NCBI GenBank assembly: GCA_015056765.1
Contig: SVFQ01000012.1
Coordinates: 24,562 to 88,561, forward strand
Length of the DNA stretch: 64,000 nt
Direction of reading: 5' to 3'
From: Lachnospiraceae bacterium
GTDB lineage: Bacteria > Bacillota > Clostridia > Lachnospirales > Lachnospiraceae
The translations under genes and the position numbers were made by a program. This document shows, in pieces, positions 43,333 through 52,658 of the stretch. The stretch's first letter is position 1. Every line of letters starts with the position of its first letter. Under the pieces are notes generated by a model, which saw nothing but the letters and a program-made list of their open reading frames with translations, did not search any database and was not told where the DNA came from.

Positions 43333-44988
43333 ATGGATAATCAGAATATGAATAATAACGAAGAAATGCACCTGGATGATGCAGCCAGAGTTCGAGTACT
43401 TTCTCCCGGAATGATGGTATTTAAGCGTTTCGTACGCAACAAGCTTGCAATTATCGGTATTGCAATTATTGTATTTATGTTTGCCTTTTCTTTCCTGGGC
43501 GGACTTTTGAATCCTTACTCTCAGAGTCAGGTATTCTATACAACAGAAGAGATTTTAAAAGATTATGCCGGAGCTACCTTAATTGACCAGTTCCAGTTTT
43601 ATACCAAAGATGGTGAGACATTGCCAAAGGATATTAATTCCAAAGCAATGCTTGCCTCTGTAAAGAAACAGTATGTTTTTGAATCTAAAGATGGCAATGT
43701 ATATGGCCTTGGTATCTTAGATGAGAATAATTACATCATTTACTCTTTAACAGAAGTAAAGATGTTACTTCGTAAGAATGCAGAGTATGATGCTGCCGTA
43801 GCAGCTGGACGTAACTTCTTCGAAAACGCAGGTAAGACTTACCTGGTAGAAGGTGCAGATGTGAAAGCAACTGTATACGAAGCAAATGAAATTGGTTTAG
43901 GATGTAAGAGCTCCTTTACCCCATATGACCAGAGTACACAGTTCAGTTATGATTTCTACCGTGAAGCTTTAATCGCTGAAACAGCCGGTGAAAAGAGCTT
44001 TGAAGCAGATGGACAGACTTACACAGTAGAAGATGGAGTAATCTCCAATGGTTCTGACAAATACGCATTTGTCTCTGCTATGAACTTTAATGCAGCAGAA
44101 AACGGTATCTACTTAAGCCCTGATTACAAAGTGGCTGCCATGGAAGCGTTTGAAAGTGGTGCAAAGAGCTTTACCTACAATGCAGATGGGGAAGAGCAGG
44201 AGTACACCATTGAAAATAAAAATGGTCAGTATCTGATCAAACGTTATAAAGAAACCCGTGTCATCGATACATACTCTTCACCATCTAAGGCACACTGGGT
44301 TGGTACTGATGCAAACGGTATGGACTTACTTGCCAGACTGATGTACGGTGGACGTATTTCCCTGTTGATTGGTTTTGTTGTTATCTTTATCGAAGTATTC
44401 ATCGGTATGATTATCGGTGGTGTAGCAGGTTTCTTCGGCGGTTGGGTTGATAACCTTTTGATGAGACTTGTAGACGTAGTTTATTGTATTCCTTCCATGC
44501 CACTGTACCTGATTCTTGGTTCTATCATGGACTACTATCAGGCAAGCGCTACAGCACGTATTTATATGCTCTGTATCGTTATGGCTGTCATCGGTTGGGT
44601 AGGTATCGCACGTATCGTACGTGGTCAGATTCTTTCCCTTCGTGAGCAGGAATTCATGGTAGCAGCAGAAGCTACCGGTATTAGCATTCCTAGACGAATC
44701 TTTAAGCACTTAGTACCAAACGTAATTCCTCAGCTTATCGTATTCGCAAGTATGGGCCTTGGTGATGTTATCCTGGCAGAAGCTACCTTATCCTTCTTAG
44801 GACTTGGTATCAAATATCCTGCAGCTTCCTGGGGAAGTATCATCAACGCAGTTAATGACTCTTATGTAATGAGCAACTATCTTTTCGTATGGTTACCAGC
44901 CGGTTTATTTATCCTGCTGACTGTATTAGCATTTAACTTCATCGGCGATGGTCTACGTGATGCATTCGATCCTAAGATGAAGAGATAA
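43333..44988 (+). CDS. oppC: Oligopeptide ABC transporter permease OppC with large extracytoplasmic insert
   Basis: Second channel subunit. The conserved parts are present: first membrane helix (about 37-60), HWVGTDANGMDLLARLMYGG (from H321), five further helices, and the coupling motif VAAEATGISIPRRIFKHLVP. The protein has 551 residues against about 300 usual for OppC. The excess lies between the first helix and H321 (about residues 62-320), on the outer side of the membrane, and contains aromatic- and acid-rich, domain-like sequence. There is no frameshift. I infer an added extracellular domain, perhaps docking the enlarged OppA. Confidence 0.94.
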   Translation: MDNQNMNNNEEMHLDDAARVRVLSPGMMVFKRFVRNKLAIIGIAIIVFMFAFSFLGGLLNPYSQSQVFYTTEEILKDYAGATLIDQFQFYTKDGETLPKDINSKAMLASVKKQYVFESKDGNVYGLGILDENNYIIYSLTEVKMLLRKNAEYDAAVAAGRNFFENAGKTYLVEGADVKATVYEANEIGLGCKSSFTPYDQSTQFSYDFYREALIAETAGEKSFEADGQTYTVEDGVISNGSDKYAFVSAMNFNAAENGIYLSPDYKVAAMEAFESGAKSFTYNADGEEQEYTIENKNGQYLIKRYKETRVIDTYSSPSKAHWVGTDANGMDLLARLMYGGRISLLIGFVVIFIEVFIGMIIGGVAGFFGGWVDNLLMRLVDVVYCIPSMPLYLILGSIMDYYQASATARIYMLCIVMAVIGWVGIARIVRGQILSLREQEFMVAAEATGISIPRRIFKHLVPNVIPQLIVFASMGLGDVILAEATLSFLGLGIKYPAASWGSIINAVNDSYVMSNYLFVWLPAGLFILLTVLAFNFIGDGLRDAFDPKMKR

Positions 44989-45023
44989 TTGACCTTAAAA
45001 TAAAAGATAGTAGGAGTAATAAA

Positions 45024-46160
45024 ATGGCTAAAAATAGTAATTACATTTCTGCTAAGGAAAGTAGAGCAATTTCCAAAGCAAATCGTAAGATTACGTCTGA
45101 AATAGAGAAAAAAAGAAATCGTAAGTTTATTCCGGAAGAAGAATATGTGACCAACATGAAAAATCCGGAAAACTGCGTTGAGTTCGATAACGTACATACA
45201 TACTTCTTTACCGATATCGGTACTGTAAAGTCTGTAGATGGTGTTAGCTTTGATGTACCACAGGGTAAGACTGTTGGTATCGTAGGTGAAAGTGGTTGCG
45301 GTAAATCCGTAACCAGCCTTTCCCTGATGCAGCTTGTACAGCGTCCTACCGGACAGACTGTAGAAGGCGAAATCCGTTTCAATGATGGGGAAAGAACCAT
45401 CAATGTAGTAAACGCTCCAAATGAAGTGATGCAGAAACTTCGTGGCAATAAGATGTCCATGATTTTCCAGGAGCCTATGACAAGCCTTAACCCTGTATTC
45501 AGAGTTGGCGATCAGATTGATGAAGTTATCGCACTTCACAATCCTAATATGTCCAAAGAGGATGTAAAGGCACGTACCATCGAAATGCTTCAGATGGTAG
45601 GTATTGCAAATAAAGAGGGTGTATACTCCATGTACCCTCACGAATTATCCGGTGGTATGCGTCAGCGTATCATGATCGCTATGGCACTTGCTTGTGATCC
45701 TAAGCTGATTATCGCAGATGAGCCTACTACAGCGCTGGATGTTACCATTCAGGCTCAGATCTTGGATCTTCTGCGTAACTTAAAAGATAAGATTAACAGT
45801 TCTATTATGCTGATTACCCATGACCTTGGTGTAGTAGCAGAAATGGCTGATTACGTAGTTGTTATGTACGCAGGTAGAGTAGTAGAGAAAGGTACTGCGA
45901 GAGAAATCTTCAAAGATCCTCGCCATCCTTATACCATCGGTCTTATGAATTCCAAACCTGTTGTAGGTAAGCATGTAGACAAACTCTACAGTATCCCAGG
46001 TAGCGTTCCAAACCCTGTTGATATGCCAAACTATTGCTACTTCAAAGATCGTTGTGATAAATGCATCGGCAAATGTAACGGAGCTTATCCGGGCGTATAC
46101 AAAGTATCTCCTACACATGAAGTGAGCTGTTACTTATGCGAAGAAGGAGGTGCTCAGTAA
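45024..46160 (+). CDS. oppD: Oligopeptide ABC transporter ATPase OppD
   Basis: ATP-binding subunit, 378 residues. A basic N-terminal extension of about 50 residues comes before the ABC domain: Walker A GESGCGKS, signature LSGGMRQRIMIAMAL, Walker B LIIADEPTTALD. The C-terminal oligopeptide domain has several cysteines (CYFKDRCDKCIGKCNG) resembling the [4Fe-4S] cluster region described for some Opp/Dpp ATPases. The stop overlaps the oppF start. Confidence 0.96.
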   Translation: MAKNSNYISAKESRAISKANRKITSEIEKKRNRKFIPEEEYVTNMKNPENCVEFDNVHTYFFTDIGTVKSVDGVSFDVPQGKTVGIVGESGCGKSVTSLSLMQLVQRPTGQTVEGEIRFNDGERTINVVNAPNEVMQKLRGNKMSMIFQEPMTSLNPVFRVGDQIDEVIALHNPNMSKEDVKARTIEMLQMVGIANKEGVYSMYPHELSGGMRQRIMIAMALACDPKLIIADEPTTALDVTIQAQILDLLRNLKDKINSSIMLITHDLGVVAEMADYVVVMYAGRVVEKGTAREIFKDPRHPYTIGLMNSKPVVGKHVDKLYSIPGSVPNPVDMPNYCYFKDRCDKCIGKCNGAYPGVYKVSPTHEVSCYLCEEGGAQ

Positions 46161-47149
46161 TGGAAAACACACAGAATCAGGATAACATCTTAGAGGTAAA
46201 GCACCTGAAAAAATACTTCCCAATTAAGGGTGGCTTCTTCGGTGGCGTTACCGGAAATGTAAAAGCAGTAGATGATGTCAGCTTCACCATCCCTAGAGGT
46301 ACTACAATGGGCCTTGTAGGTGAATCCGGATGCGGTAAGTCTACTACAGGACGTACCATCCTTCGCCTTTTAGAGAAGACAGAAGGTGAAGTATTATTCA
46401 ATGGAGAAGATATTAGCAAGTACGATAAGAGAAGACTTCGTGCTCTTCGTACTCAGATGCAGATTATCTTCCAGGATCCATACTCTTCTTTATCACCTAG
46501 ACTTCCTATTGCAGAAATCATCGGTGAAGCAGTAAGAGAGCATGGCATCGTACCAGCAAAAGAATTAGATGATTATGTAACCAAAATCATGCTTGAGTGC
46601 GGTCTTCAGCCATATCACAAAGATCGTTACCCACATGAATTTTCCGGTGGACAGCGTCAGCGTATCTGCATCGCAAGAGCACTTGCATTGCAGCCGGAGT
46701 TCATCGTATGTGATGAGCCTGTATCCGCTCTTGACGTTTCTATTCAGGCACAGATTATTAACTTACTGAAAGACTTACAGGAAAAACGTAACCTGACTTA
46801 TCTTTTCATCTCTCACGACTTATCCGTTGTAGAGCATATTTCTGATACAGTTGGTGTTATGTACTTAGGAAGTTTGGTAGAAGTAGGTAAGACAGAAGAT
46901 ATCTTCGCTGATCCAAAACATCCTTATACAAAGGCTCTTTTCAGCGCGATTCCAATGCCTGATCCTGATATCAAAAAGGATCGTGTATTATTGGAAGGTG
47001 ATATTCCATCCCCTGCAAATCCACCTAAGGGATGTAAGTTCCATACCAGATGTAAAGAGTGTATGGGCATCTGTAAAGAACAGGCTCCTACACCAAAAGA
47101 TTTGGGAAATGGTCACACTGTATGTTGCCATTTGTACGATAATATGTAA
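46160..47149 (+). CDS. oppF: Oligopeptide ABC transporter ATPase OppF
   Basis: Second ATPase subunit, 329 residues from ATG 46160; GGAGG lies within the end of oppD. Walker A GESGCGKSTTGR, signature FSGGQRQRICIARAL, Walker B FIVCDEPVSALD. The C-terminal domain includes CKFHTRCKECMGICKEQ, again cysteine-rich as in OppD. It completes a five-gene importer and is followed by a strong terminator. Confidence 0.96.
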   Translation: MENTQNQDNILEVKHLKKYFPIKGGFFGGVTGNVKAVDDVSFTIPRGTTMGLVGESGCGKSTTGRTILRLLEKTEGEVLFNGEDISKYDKRRLRALRTQMQIIFQDPYSSLSPRLPIAEIIGEAVREHGIVPAKELDDYVTKIMLECGLQPYHKDRYPHEFSGGQRQRICIARALALQPEFIVCDEPVSALDVSIQAQIINLLKDLQEKRNLTYLFISHDLSVVEHISDTVGVMYLGSLVEVGKTEDIFADPKHPYTKALFSAIPMPDPDIKKDRVLLEGDIPSPANPPKGCKFHTRCKECMGICKEQAPTPKDLGNGHTVCCHLYDNM

Positions 47150-47152
47150 AAT

Positions 47153-47188
47153 AATAGGTGTAAAGATTTTTCTTTACACCTATTTTAT
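47153..47188 (+). terminator. Terminator of the opp operon
   Basis: A perfect 13-bp stem, AATAGGTGTAAAG (47153-47165) with CTTTACACCTATT (47172-47184), followed by a T-rich run. Confidence 0.92.
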
Positions 47189-47219
47189 TTAGTATTTTTG
47201 TTTCCAGAGAGGAGAATAT

Positions 47220-48761
47220 ATGAGTAAGAAACCTTATGTGTTGATGATTTTGGATGGTTTTGGTCTGAATGATAGACCAGATCATAATGCTGTTGCAGAG
47301 GGCAATACCCCTGTTATCGACGGCCTTATGAAGAACTATCCATATGTAAAAGGAAATGCCAGCGGTATGGCAGTAGGACTTCCGGAAGGCCAGATGGGTA
47401 ACTCCGAAGTAGGCCATTTGAATATGGGCGCCGGTCGCATCGTATATCAGGAACTGACCCGTATTACAAAAGAAATTCAGGATGGTGATTTCTTCCAGAA
47501 TCCTGAACTTGTAAAAGCAGTAGAGAATTGCAAAAAGAATAATAGTGCACTTCACATGTTCGGCCTTTTGTCCGATGGTGGTGTACATTCTCACAACACT
47601 CATTTATATGGACTTTTAGAGCTGGCTAAGAGAAACGGACTTGAAAAAGTATACGTACATTGCTTCTTGGACGGCCGTGATACACCACCTGCTAGCGGTA
47701 AAGATTTTGTCATTGCATTAGAAAATGAAATGAAATCTATCGGAGTGGGTAAAGTTGCAACCATTTCTGGCCGATATTATGCTATGGATCGTGATAATAA
47801 TTACGACCGTGTAGAAAAAGCATATTTAGCAATGACAGCAGGTAAAGGTGAGACAGCTGCATCCGCAGCAGAAGCAGTTCAGCAGTCTTATGACAAAGAT
47901 GAAACTGACGAATTTGTAAAACCTACAGTTGTATTAGAAAATGGACAGCCGGTTGCAACCATTCAGGACAAAGATTCCGTAATCTTCTTTAACTTCCGTC
48001 CTGACCGTGCTAGAGAAATCACTCGTGCATTCTGTGATAATGAATTCGCAGGTTTTGATAGAGTGAAGAGACTGGATCTGACTTATGTTTGCTTCACTGA
48101 CTATGATCCTACTATTCCAAATAAGGAAGTTGCATTTAAGAAAGTAGAAATTACCAATACTTTTGGTGAATGGCTTGCAGCAAAAGGCATGACACAGGCT
48201 CGTATCGCTGAGACTGAGAAATATGCCCATGTAACCTTCTTCTTCAATGGTGGTATTGAAGAGCCAAATCCAGGAGAGGACAGAGTATTAGTAAATTCCC
48301 CTAAGGATGTTCCTACTTATGACTTGAAGCCTCAGATGAGCGCTTACGAAGTATGTGACAAACTTTGCAATGCCATCACTTCCGGCAAATATGATGTGAT
48401 CATCATTAACTTTGCAAATCCTGACATGGTAGGTCATACAGGCGTAGAAGCAGCAGCAATCAAGGCTGTAGAAGTTGTAGATGAATGTGTAGGAAAAGCA
48501 GTTGAAGCTATCAAAGCGGTAGACGGTACTTTATTCATCTGTGCTGACCACGGTAACTGTGAGCAGCTTATCGATTACGAAACAGGGGAACCATACACCG
48601 CACATACTACAAACCCAGTACCTTTCATTTTGGTAAATGCAGATCCTTCTTACAAGCTTCGTGAGAATGGTTGCCTGGCAGATATCGTTCCTACCCTGAT
48701 TGAACTTATGGGTGAAGAACAGCCAAAAGAAATGACAGGAAAAAGCTTGTTAGTTAGATAA
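47220..48761 (+). CDS. gpmI: 2,3-bisphosphoglycerate-independent phosphoglycerate mutase
   Basis: Interconverts 3- and 2-phosphoglycerate using two Mn2+ ions and a phosphoserine intermediate. The 513 residues match the family (about 510). LMILDGFGLND starts the phosphatase-like domain; MGNSEVGHLNMGAGRIVYQ holds the serine nucleophile; the C-terminal metal site shows NFANPDMVGHTG and CADHGNCEQ. GAGAGGAG precedes the ATG. It stands alone here, apart from pyk and other glycolytic genes. Confidence 0.98.
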   Translation: MSKKPYVLMILDGFGLNDRPDHNAVAEGNTPVIDGLMKNYPYVKGNASGMAVGLPEGQMGNSEVGHLNMGAGRIVYQELTRITKEIQDGDFFQNPELVKAVENCKKNNSALHMFGLLSDGGVHSHNTHLYGLLELAKRNGLEKVYVHCFLDGRDTPPASGKDFVIALENEMKSIGVGKVATISGRYYAMDRDNNYDRVEKAYLAMTAGKGETAASAAEAVQQSYDKDETDEFVKPTVVLENGQPVATIQDKDSVIFFNFRPDRAREITRAFCDNEFAGFDRVKRLDLTYVCFTDYDPTIPNKEVAFKKVEITNTFGEWLAAKGMTQARIAETEKYAHVTFFFNGGIEEPNPGEDRVLVNSPKDVPTYDLKPQMSAYEVCDKLCNAITSGKYDVIIINFANPDMVGHTGVEAAAIKAVEVVDECVGKAVEAIKAVDGTLFICADHGNCEQLIDYETGEPYTAHTTNPVPFILVNADPSYKLRENGCLADIVPTLIELMGEEQPKEMTGKSLLVR

Positions 48762-48827
48762 TTTCTGAACCTTTTCATCACTTTACTGCGTCATAATATA
48801 TGTAAGGATGTATGTTTGGAGAAAGAG

Positions 48828-49130
48828 ATGAACGAATACTACTTAACTATTATTGATGATTCTGAACAAGTTGCGCTTGCATCCGGATTTGACACCGGGG
48901 TACAGACTTCTGTTATTGTAGGCTTTATCATGGTGATGATTTTTGCAATTGCTATGATAGTAGTAGCTTACTTCATGGAATGTAGCAAGTATCGCAGAAG
49001 ACTTACAAATCTTCATGCTATGCTTCCTGGAGCATCTCCTTTGAAGATGGGCTGGAATCTTGGTATCCTTCGGGATCAGGTTCGCGAGGAAGAAGCCAAT
49101 TGCGCAGAATTGATTATGCAAAGTGAATAA
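48828..49130 (+). CDS. Small single-pass membrane protein
   Basis: A 100-residue protein I do not recognise. ATG 48828 is preferred to TTG 48816 because GGAG fits it. A short acidic N-terminus is followed by one membrane helix (about 28-50: VIVGFIMVMIFAIAMIVVAYF) and a basic cytoplasmic tail that includes YRRRLTNLHAML. It lies between gpmI and secG. Confidence 0.7.
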   Translation: MNEYYLTIIDDSEQVALASGFDTGVQTSVIVGFIMVMIFAIAMIVVAYFMECSKYRRRLTNLHAMLPGASPLKMGWNLGILRDQVREEEANCAELIMQSE

Positions 49131-49156
49131 CATCGTCTTAGCGGGAGCAAATATAG

Positions 49157-49185
49157 TTGAAATCACGTAGATGATGTGGTAGAAT
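49157..49185 (+). promoter_or_regulatory. Promoter of secG
   Basis: TTGAAA (49157-49162), 17-nt spacer ending TGG, TAGAAT (49180-49185). It has the same hexamers and spacing as the ispG promoter. Confidence 0.7.
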
Positions 49186-49215
49186 TAGATTTGCTTGACG
49201 TTAGGAGGTGTAGAC

Positions 49216-49452
49216 GTGGCTGTATTGAGAACTGTATTAACAGTAGCTTTGATTATAGTAAGTATTGCGTTAGTCATTATGGTATTGATGCAGGAAGGTA
49301 AAGACGCAGGTTTAGGTGCTATCAGCGGTGCTTATGAGACATTCTGGAGCAAGAACAAAGGCCGTTCCAAAGAGGCTGCCATGGTTCGAATCACAGAGAT
49401 CTTAGCTGTTGCGTTTTTCGTATTAACCATCGTATTAAATATCAACTTTTAA
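49216..49452 (+). CDS. secG: Preprotein translocase subunit SecG
   Basis: Small subunit of the SecYEG channel, 78 residues with two membrane helices joined by the conserved MVLMQEGKDAGLGAISGAYE loop; ETFWSKNKGR follows. The start is GTG 49216 with AGGAGG 8 nt upstream rather than the TTG at 49195. The order secG-rnr-smpB-ssrA is conserved in Firmicutes. Confidence 0.95.
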   Translation: MAVLRTVLTVALIIVSIALVIMVLMQEGKDAGLGAISGAYETFWSKNKGRSKEAAMVRITEILAVAFFVLTIVLNINF

Positions 49453-49456
49453 TGTT

Positions 49457-49486
49457 AAGGCTGTCGCACAAGCGGCAGCCTTTATT
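49457..49486 (+). terminator. Terminator after secG
   Basis: An 11-bp stem, AAGGCTGTCGC (49457-49467) with GCGGCAGCCTT (49472-49482), one G-T pair, loop ACAA, short T-run. Confidence 0.8.
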
Positions 49487-49493
49487 CGTTTCG

Positions 49494-49523
49494 TTGGGCG
49501 AGAGTGTTGATGAAAGATAGAAT
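49494..49523 (+). promoter_or_regulatory. Candidate promoter of rnr
   Basis: TTGGGC (49494-49499), 18-nt spacer, TAGAAT (49518-49523), 39 nt before the rnr start. Confidence 0.4.
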
Positions 49524-49561
49524 CATTATCTATCGAATGGAAGAAAGAATTAGGAATTAGA

Positions 49562-51703
49562 TTGAGTAGAAAAGACAGAGAAAGAAGTAAAAATTTCAAA
49601 TCCATGAAGGATCACAAGGGAAAGAAAAAATCTTCTGCATATGGAAGTCATGGAAAGAAACATATTGAAAGTGCGCTGGAATCTGGTCGCGAATTCCCGA
49701 CAGATGAGGGAAGAGGCAAAGGCAAGAAACGCAAACAGGAAGAAGAACTCTACGTAGGTGTTCTCACAGGACACGCCAAAGGCTTTGGTTTTGTGACAGT
49801 AGAAGGTATGGAGGATGACTTTTTCATCCCTGCATCTAAGATGAAATCTGCCCTTCACGGAGATACTGTAGAGATTAAGAAGACTCCCGGACAGAAAGGC
49901 AAACGTACCGAAGCCGAAGTAGTCCGAGTCATTGCCAGGGGAACTAGCCAGGTGATTGGTACCTTTCAGAAAAGTAAGAATTTTGGCTTTGTGGTACCGG
50001 ATAACACAAAGTTTGGCTGTGATATTTTTGTGCCCATTGAGCAGTCCAAAGGGGCTGTAAACGGCCATAAAGTAGTGGTGGAAATCACAAACTTTGGAGA
50101 GGACAGTCAGCCACAGCAGAACCCGGAAGGTAAAGTCGTAGAAATCCTGGGCCATATCAATGACCCTGGTGTAGATATCATGTCCATCATCAAAGGCTAT
50201 GACCTACCGGTTGAGTTTAGTGAAAAAGAACTCAATCAGGCTGAACGTGTTGCAAAACCTGTATCTGAAGCAGATATGGAAGGCAGAAGCGACCTGCGTG
50301 ACCTGCAGATGGTAACTATCGATGGGGAAGATGCCAAGGACTTAGATGATGCTGTGAGCCTTACGGTAGAGGATGGCAAATACTACCTGGGTGTTCATAT
50401 CGCTGACGTAACCAATTATGTACAGGAATCCTCCGCACTGGACCGCCAGGCCTTAGAAAGGGGCACCAGTGTATATCTGGTGGACCGCGTGATTCCTATG
50501 TTGCCGCATGCCCTTTCCAATGGTATGTGCTCCTTAAATGCAGGGGAGGATAGGCTGGCTCTTAGTTGCCTCATGACCTTTAATGGAGCAGGGGATTTAC
50601 TGGAATACGACATCGTAGAATCTGTGATTCAGGTAGACCGTCGTATGTCCTATAATCAGGTAAAAGACATCTTAGAAGATCATGATCCTGAACTATGCGA
50701 GACCTACAGGGACTTCATCCCGCTTTTTGAGAATATGAAGACCCTTTCCGATATCCTTCGTCATAAAAGGAAACTTCGTGGCTCCATCGATTTTGATACG
50801 AAAGAAACCAAAATCGAAATGGATGAAAAAGGTGTGCCTACCTATGTAGGACCTTATGAGCGTAACATGGCGCACCTAATCATCGAGGACTTTATGCTGG
50901 CGGCAAATGAAACCGTAGCAGAGCATTTCTTCTGGCAGGAAGTACCTTTTGTATATCGAATTCATGAGGTACCGGATCCGGAGAAAATTAAAAAACTAAG
51001 ACTTCTAACCGGCGCTATGGGCTATACCTTTAAAGTAGGTACAGAACAGATACACCCTCGTGAGCTTCAGAAATTGCTTTCTAAGGTTCATGGGACACCG
51101 GATGAGGCATTTATTAGCCGTATGACTTTAAGAAGTCTAAAACAGGCTAAATACGATACAGAATGCCTTGGCCATTTTGGCCTTGCCTGCAAATACTATT
51201 GTCACTTTACGTCTCCTATCAGACGTTACCCGGATTTGCAGATTCACCGCATTATCAAAGACAGTATAAGGGGCAGACTGCATGATCGCAAACTTTCTCA
51301 CTATGCAGAAATCCTACCGGAAATTGCCAGTCATTGCTCCACCATGGAACGCCGCGCAGATGCTGCAGAGCGTGACACAGAGAAGACTAAGATGGTGCAG
51401 TATATGGAAGACCACATCGGAGAAGAATTCGATGGTGTGATTTCCGGCGTAACTGCATGGGGCATCTATGTGGAGCTTCCTAACACCATCGAAGGCATGG
51501 TACCGGTTGCTTCTATGCATGATGACTATTATACTTTTGATGAAGAGCATATGAAGATGCTTGGCAGTAGAAGAGGAAATGAATACGTTTTGGGACAGAA
51601 GGTCCATGTGGTAGTGACAGCTGCAGACCGGTTTGAACAGACCATTGATTTTCGCTTTATGAAAAAAGAAGAGGAAGACGAAGAACGCTTTCCTTTAGAA
51701 TAA
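49562..51703 (+). CDS. rnr: Ribonuclease R
   Basis: Processive 3'-5' exoribonuclease that degrades structured RNA and works with tmRNA on broken messages. The 713 residues start with TTG (AGGA upstream), with a very basic N-terminus, cold-shock domains (GFGFVTVEG and FGFVVPDN), the RNB catalytic domain with DGEDAKDLDDAVSL metal-binding aspartates, and a C-terminal S1 domain (FDGVISGVTAWGIYVEL). It lies 17 nt before smpB, so probably in one transcript. Confidence 0.97.
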   Translation: MSRKDRERSKNFKSMKDHKGKKKSSAYGSHGKKHIESALESGREFPTDEGRGKGKKRKQEEELYVGVLTGHAKGFGFVTVEGMEDDFFIPASKMKSALHGDTVEIKKTPGQKGKRTEAEVVRVIARGTSQVIGTFQKSKNFGFVVPDNTKFGCDIFVPIEQSKGAVNGHKVVVEITNFGEDSQPQQNPEGKVVEILGHINDPGVDIMSIIKGYDLPVEFSEKELNQAERVAKPVSEADMEGRSDLRDLQMVTIDGEDAKDLDDAVSLTVEDGKYYLGVHIADVTNYVQESSALDRQALERGTSVYLVDRVIPMLPHALSNGMCSLNAGEDRLALSCLMTFNGAGDLLEYDIVESVIQVDRRMSYNQVKDILEDHDPELCETYRDFIPLFENMKTLSDILRHKRKLRGSIDFDTKETKIEMDEKGVPTYVGPYERNMAHLIIEDFMLAANETVAEHFFWQEVPFVYRIHEVPDPEKIKKLRLLTGAMGYTFKVGTEQIHPRELQKLLSKVHGTPDEAFISRMTLRSLKQAKYDTECLGHFGLACKYYCHFTSPIRRYPDLQIHRIIKDSIRGRLHDRKLSHYAEILPEIASHCSTMERRADAAERDTEKTKMVQYMEDHIGEEFDGVISGVTAWGIYVELPNTIEGMVPVASMHDDYYTFDEEHMKMLGSRRGNEYVLGQKVHVVVTAADRFEQTIDFRFMKKEEEDEERFPLE

Positions 51704-51720
51704 CAGTTTGAGGATACATC

Positions 51721-52182
51721 ATGAGTGAACCACTGAAATTAGTAGCAAATAACAAAAAAGCATATCATGACTACTTTATCGAAGAAAAATACGAGTGTGG
51801 ACTTGTGCTTCATGGTACAGAAGTGAAGTCCATGCGCCTTGGCAAGTGCAGTATCAAAGAAGGTTTCGTACGAATTGAGAACCAGGAAGCTTATGTCTAC
51901 GGTATGAATGTGAGCCCTTATGAAAAGGGCAACATTTTTAACCGTGATCCACTTCGCCCCAAAAAACTTCTCATGCATAAAGTAGAGATTCGTAAACTGG
52001 AGCAAGCCCTGAAGGAGAAGGGATACACACTGGTTCCTTTACAGGTATACTTTAAAGACGGCAGAGCCAAATTAGAAATCGGCCTTGCCAGAGGTAAGAA
52101 ACTCTATGACAAACGTGCCGACATCGCCAAGAAAGACCAGCGCAGAGAGCACGAGAGAGAGTTCAAGATTAAGAATCTATAA
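51721..52182 (+). CDS. smpB: SsrA-binding protein SmpB
   Basis: Binds tmRNA and guides it into stalled ribosomes. The 153 residues show the beta-barrel core with [20 protein letters not shown] and [34 protein letters not shown], and a basic C-terminal tail ([20 protein letters not shown]) that enters the mRNA channel. Its RNA partner is encoded 125 nt downstream. Confidence 0.98.
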   Translation: MSEPLKLVANNKKAYHDYFIEEKYECGLVLHGTEVKSMRLGKCSIKEGFVRIENQEAYVYGMNVSPYEKGNIFNRDPLRPKKLLMHKVEIRKLEQALKEKGYTLVPLQVYFKDGRAKLEIGLARGKKLYDKRADIAKKDQRREHEREFKIKNL

Positions 52183-52186
52183 GGTA

Positions 52187-52215
52187 TTGTTACCTTTTGT
52201 GGTGTGTGATAGAAT
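52187..52215 (+). promoter_or_regulatory. Promoter of tmRNA
   Basis: TTGTTA (52187-52192), 17-nt spacer, TAGAAT (52210-52215). It overlaps a small hairpin, AAGGTA-TTGT-TACCTT (52181-52196), that may weakly terminate rnr-smpB. The start would be near 52222, leaving an ~86-nt precursor leader. Confidence 0.6.
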
Positions 52216-52233
52216 ATTGATACAAAAATGTTA

Positions 52234-52300
52234 CCCCGCTATTAGAATTTGCTTCGCAAATGAGCGGGGCTACATCGTAATGTGCAATGCACATAACGAT
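52234..52300 (-). repeat. Two-hairpin REP-like element, copy 2
   Basis: Read on the minus strand: hairpin 1 (52300-52274) ATCGTTATGTGC-ATT-GCACATTACGAT; linker GTAG (52273-52270); hairpin 2 with outer CCCCGCT/AGCGGGG, a single C, inner ATTTGC-GAA-GCAAAT and 6 unpaired nt on the 3' side (52269-52234). Hairpin 1 has 27 nt and hairpin 2 has 36 nt, exactly as in the copy at 26938-27005. It lies in the tmRNA precursor leader. Confidence 0.75.
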
Positions 52301-52307
52301 AATATAA

Positions 52308-52653
52308 GGGTTAGTCAAGGTTTCGACAGGGGTTTTGAAACTGGTGAAGCTATCCGCAGGCTGATGCGTCAAATCGCAAATTAAAAATAAACGCTGAAGA
52401 TAATTTAGCAATCGCTGCCTAATGGCAGCTATCCGACACTTTGCACCTACACTTAGTGACCCGGGTATCGACTTTGTAGGAAACGACTTAGGTTAAGCTT
52501 TGCACCTAAGGGCGTAACATGAAGCTACTGAAGGACAAAGGCTGTCTGTTTCCGATGTCCGGAGGGAATGAGGAGCAATCCAAATAACCGACTATGATAG
52601 TAGAAGAACAGGGGATGGGCTTTTGGACGCGGGTTCGACTCCCGCCTAATCCA
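52308..52653 (+). ncRNA. ssrA: Transfer-messenger RNA
   Basis: 346 nt. The tRNA-like ends pair as GGGTTAG (52308-52314) with CTAATCC (52646-52652), discriminator A; the T-arm is GCGGGTTCGACTCCCGC; CCA is not encoded. Inside, the tag frame ends at TAA 52420-52422 and reads ...KINAEDNLAIAA, matching clostridial tags such as those ending DNFAIAA. The resume codon is probably near 52372, so the encoded part may begin NRKLK; this is uncertain. SmpB is encoded just upstream. Confidence 0.96.
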
Positions 52654-52658
52654 CTGAA

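Noticed and set aside
43333..44988. OppC as two fused or frameshifted genes
   Set aside because: The frame is continuous, codon use is uniform and the core motifs are in proper order, so an insert is the better explanation.
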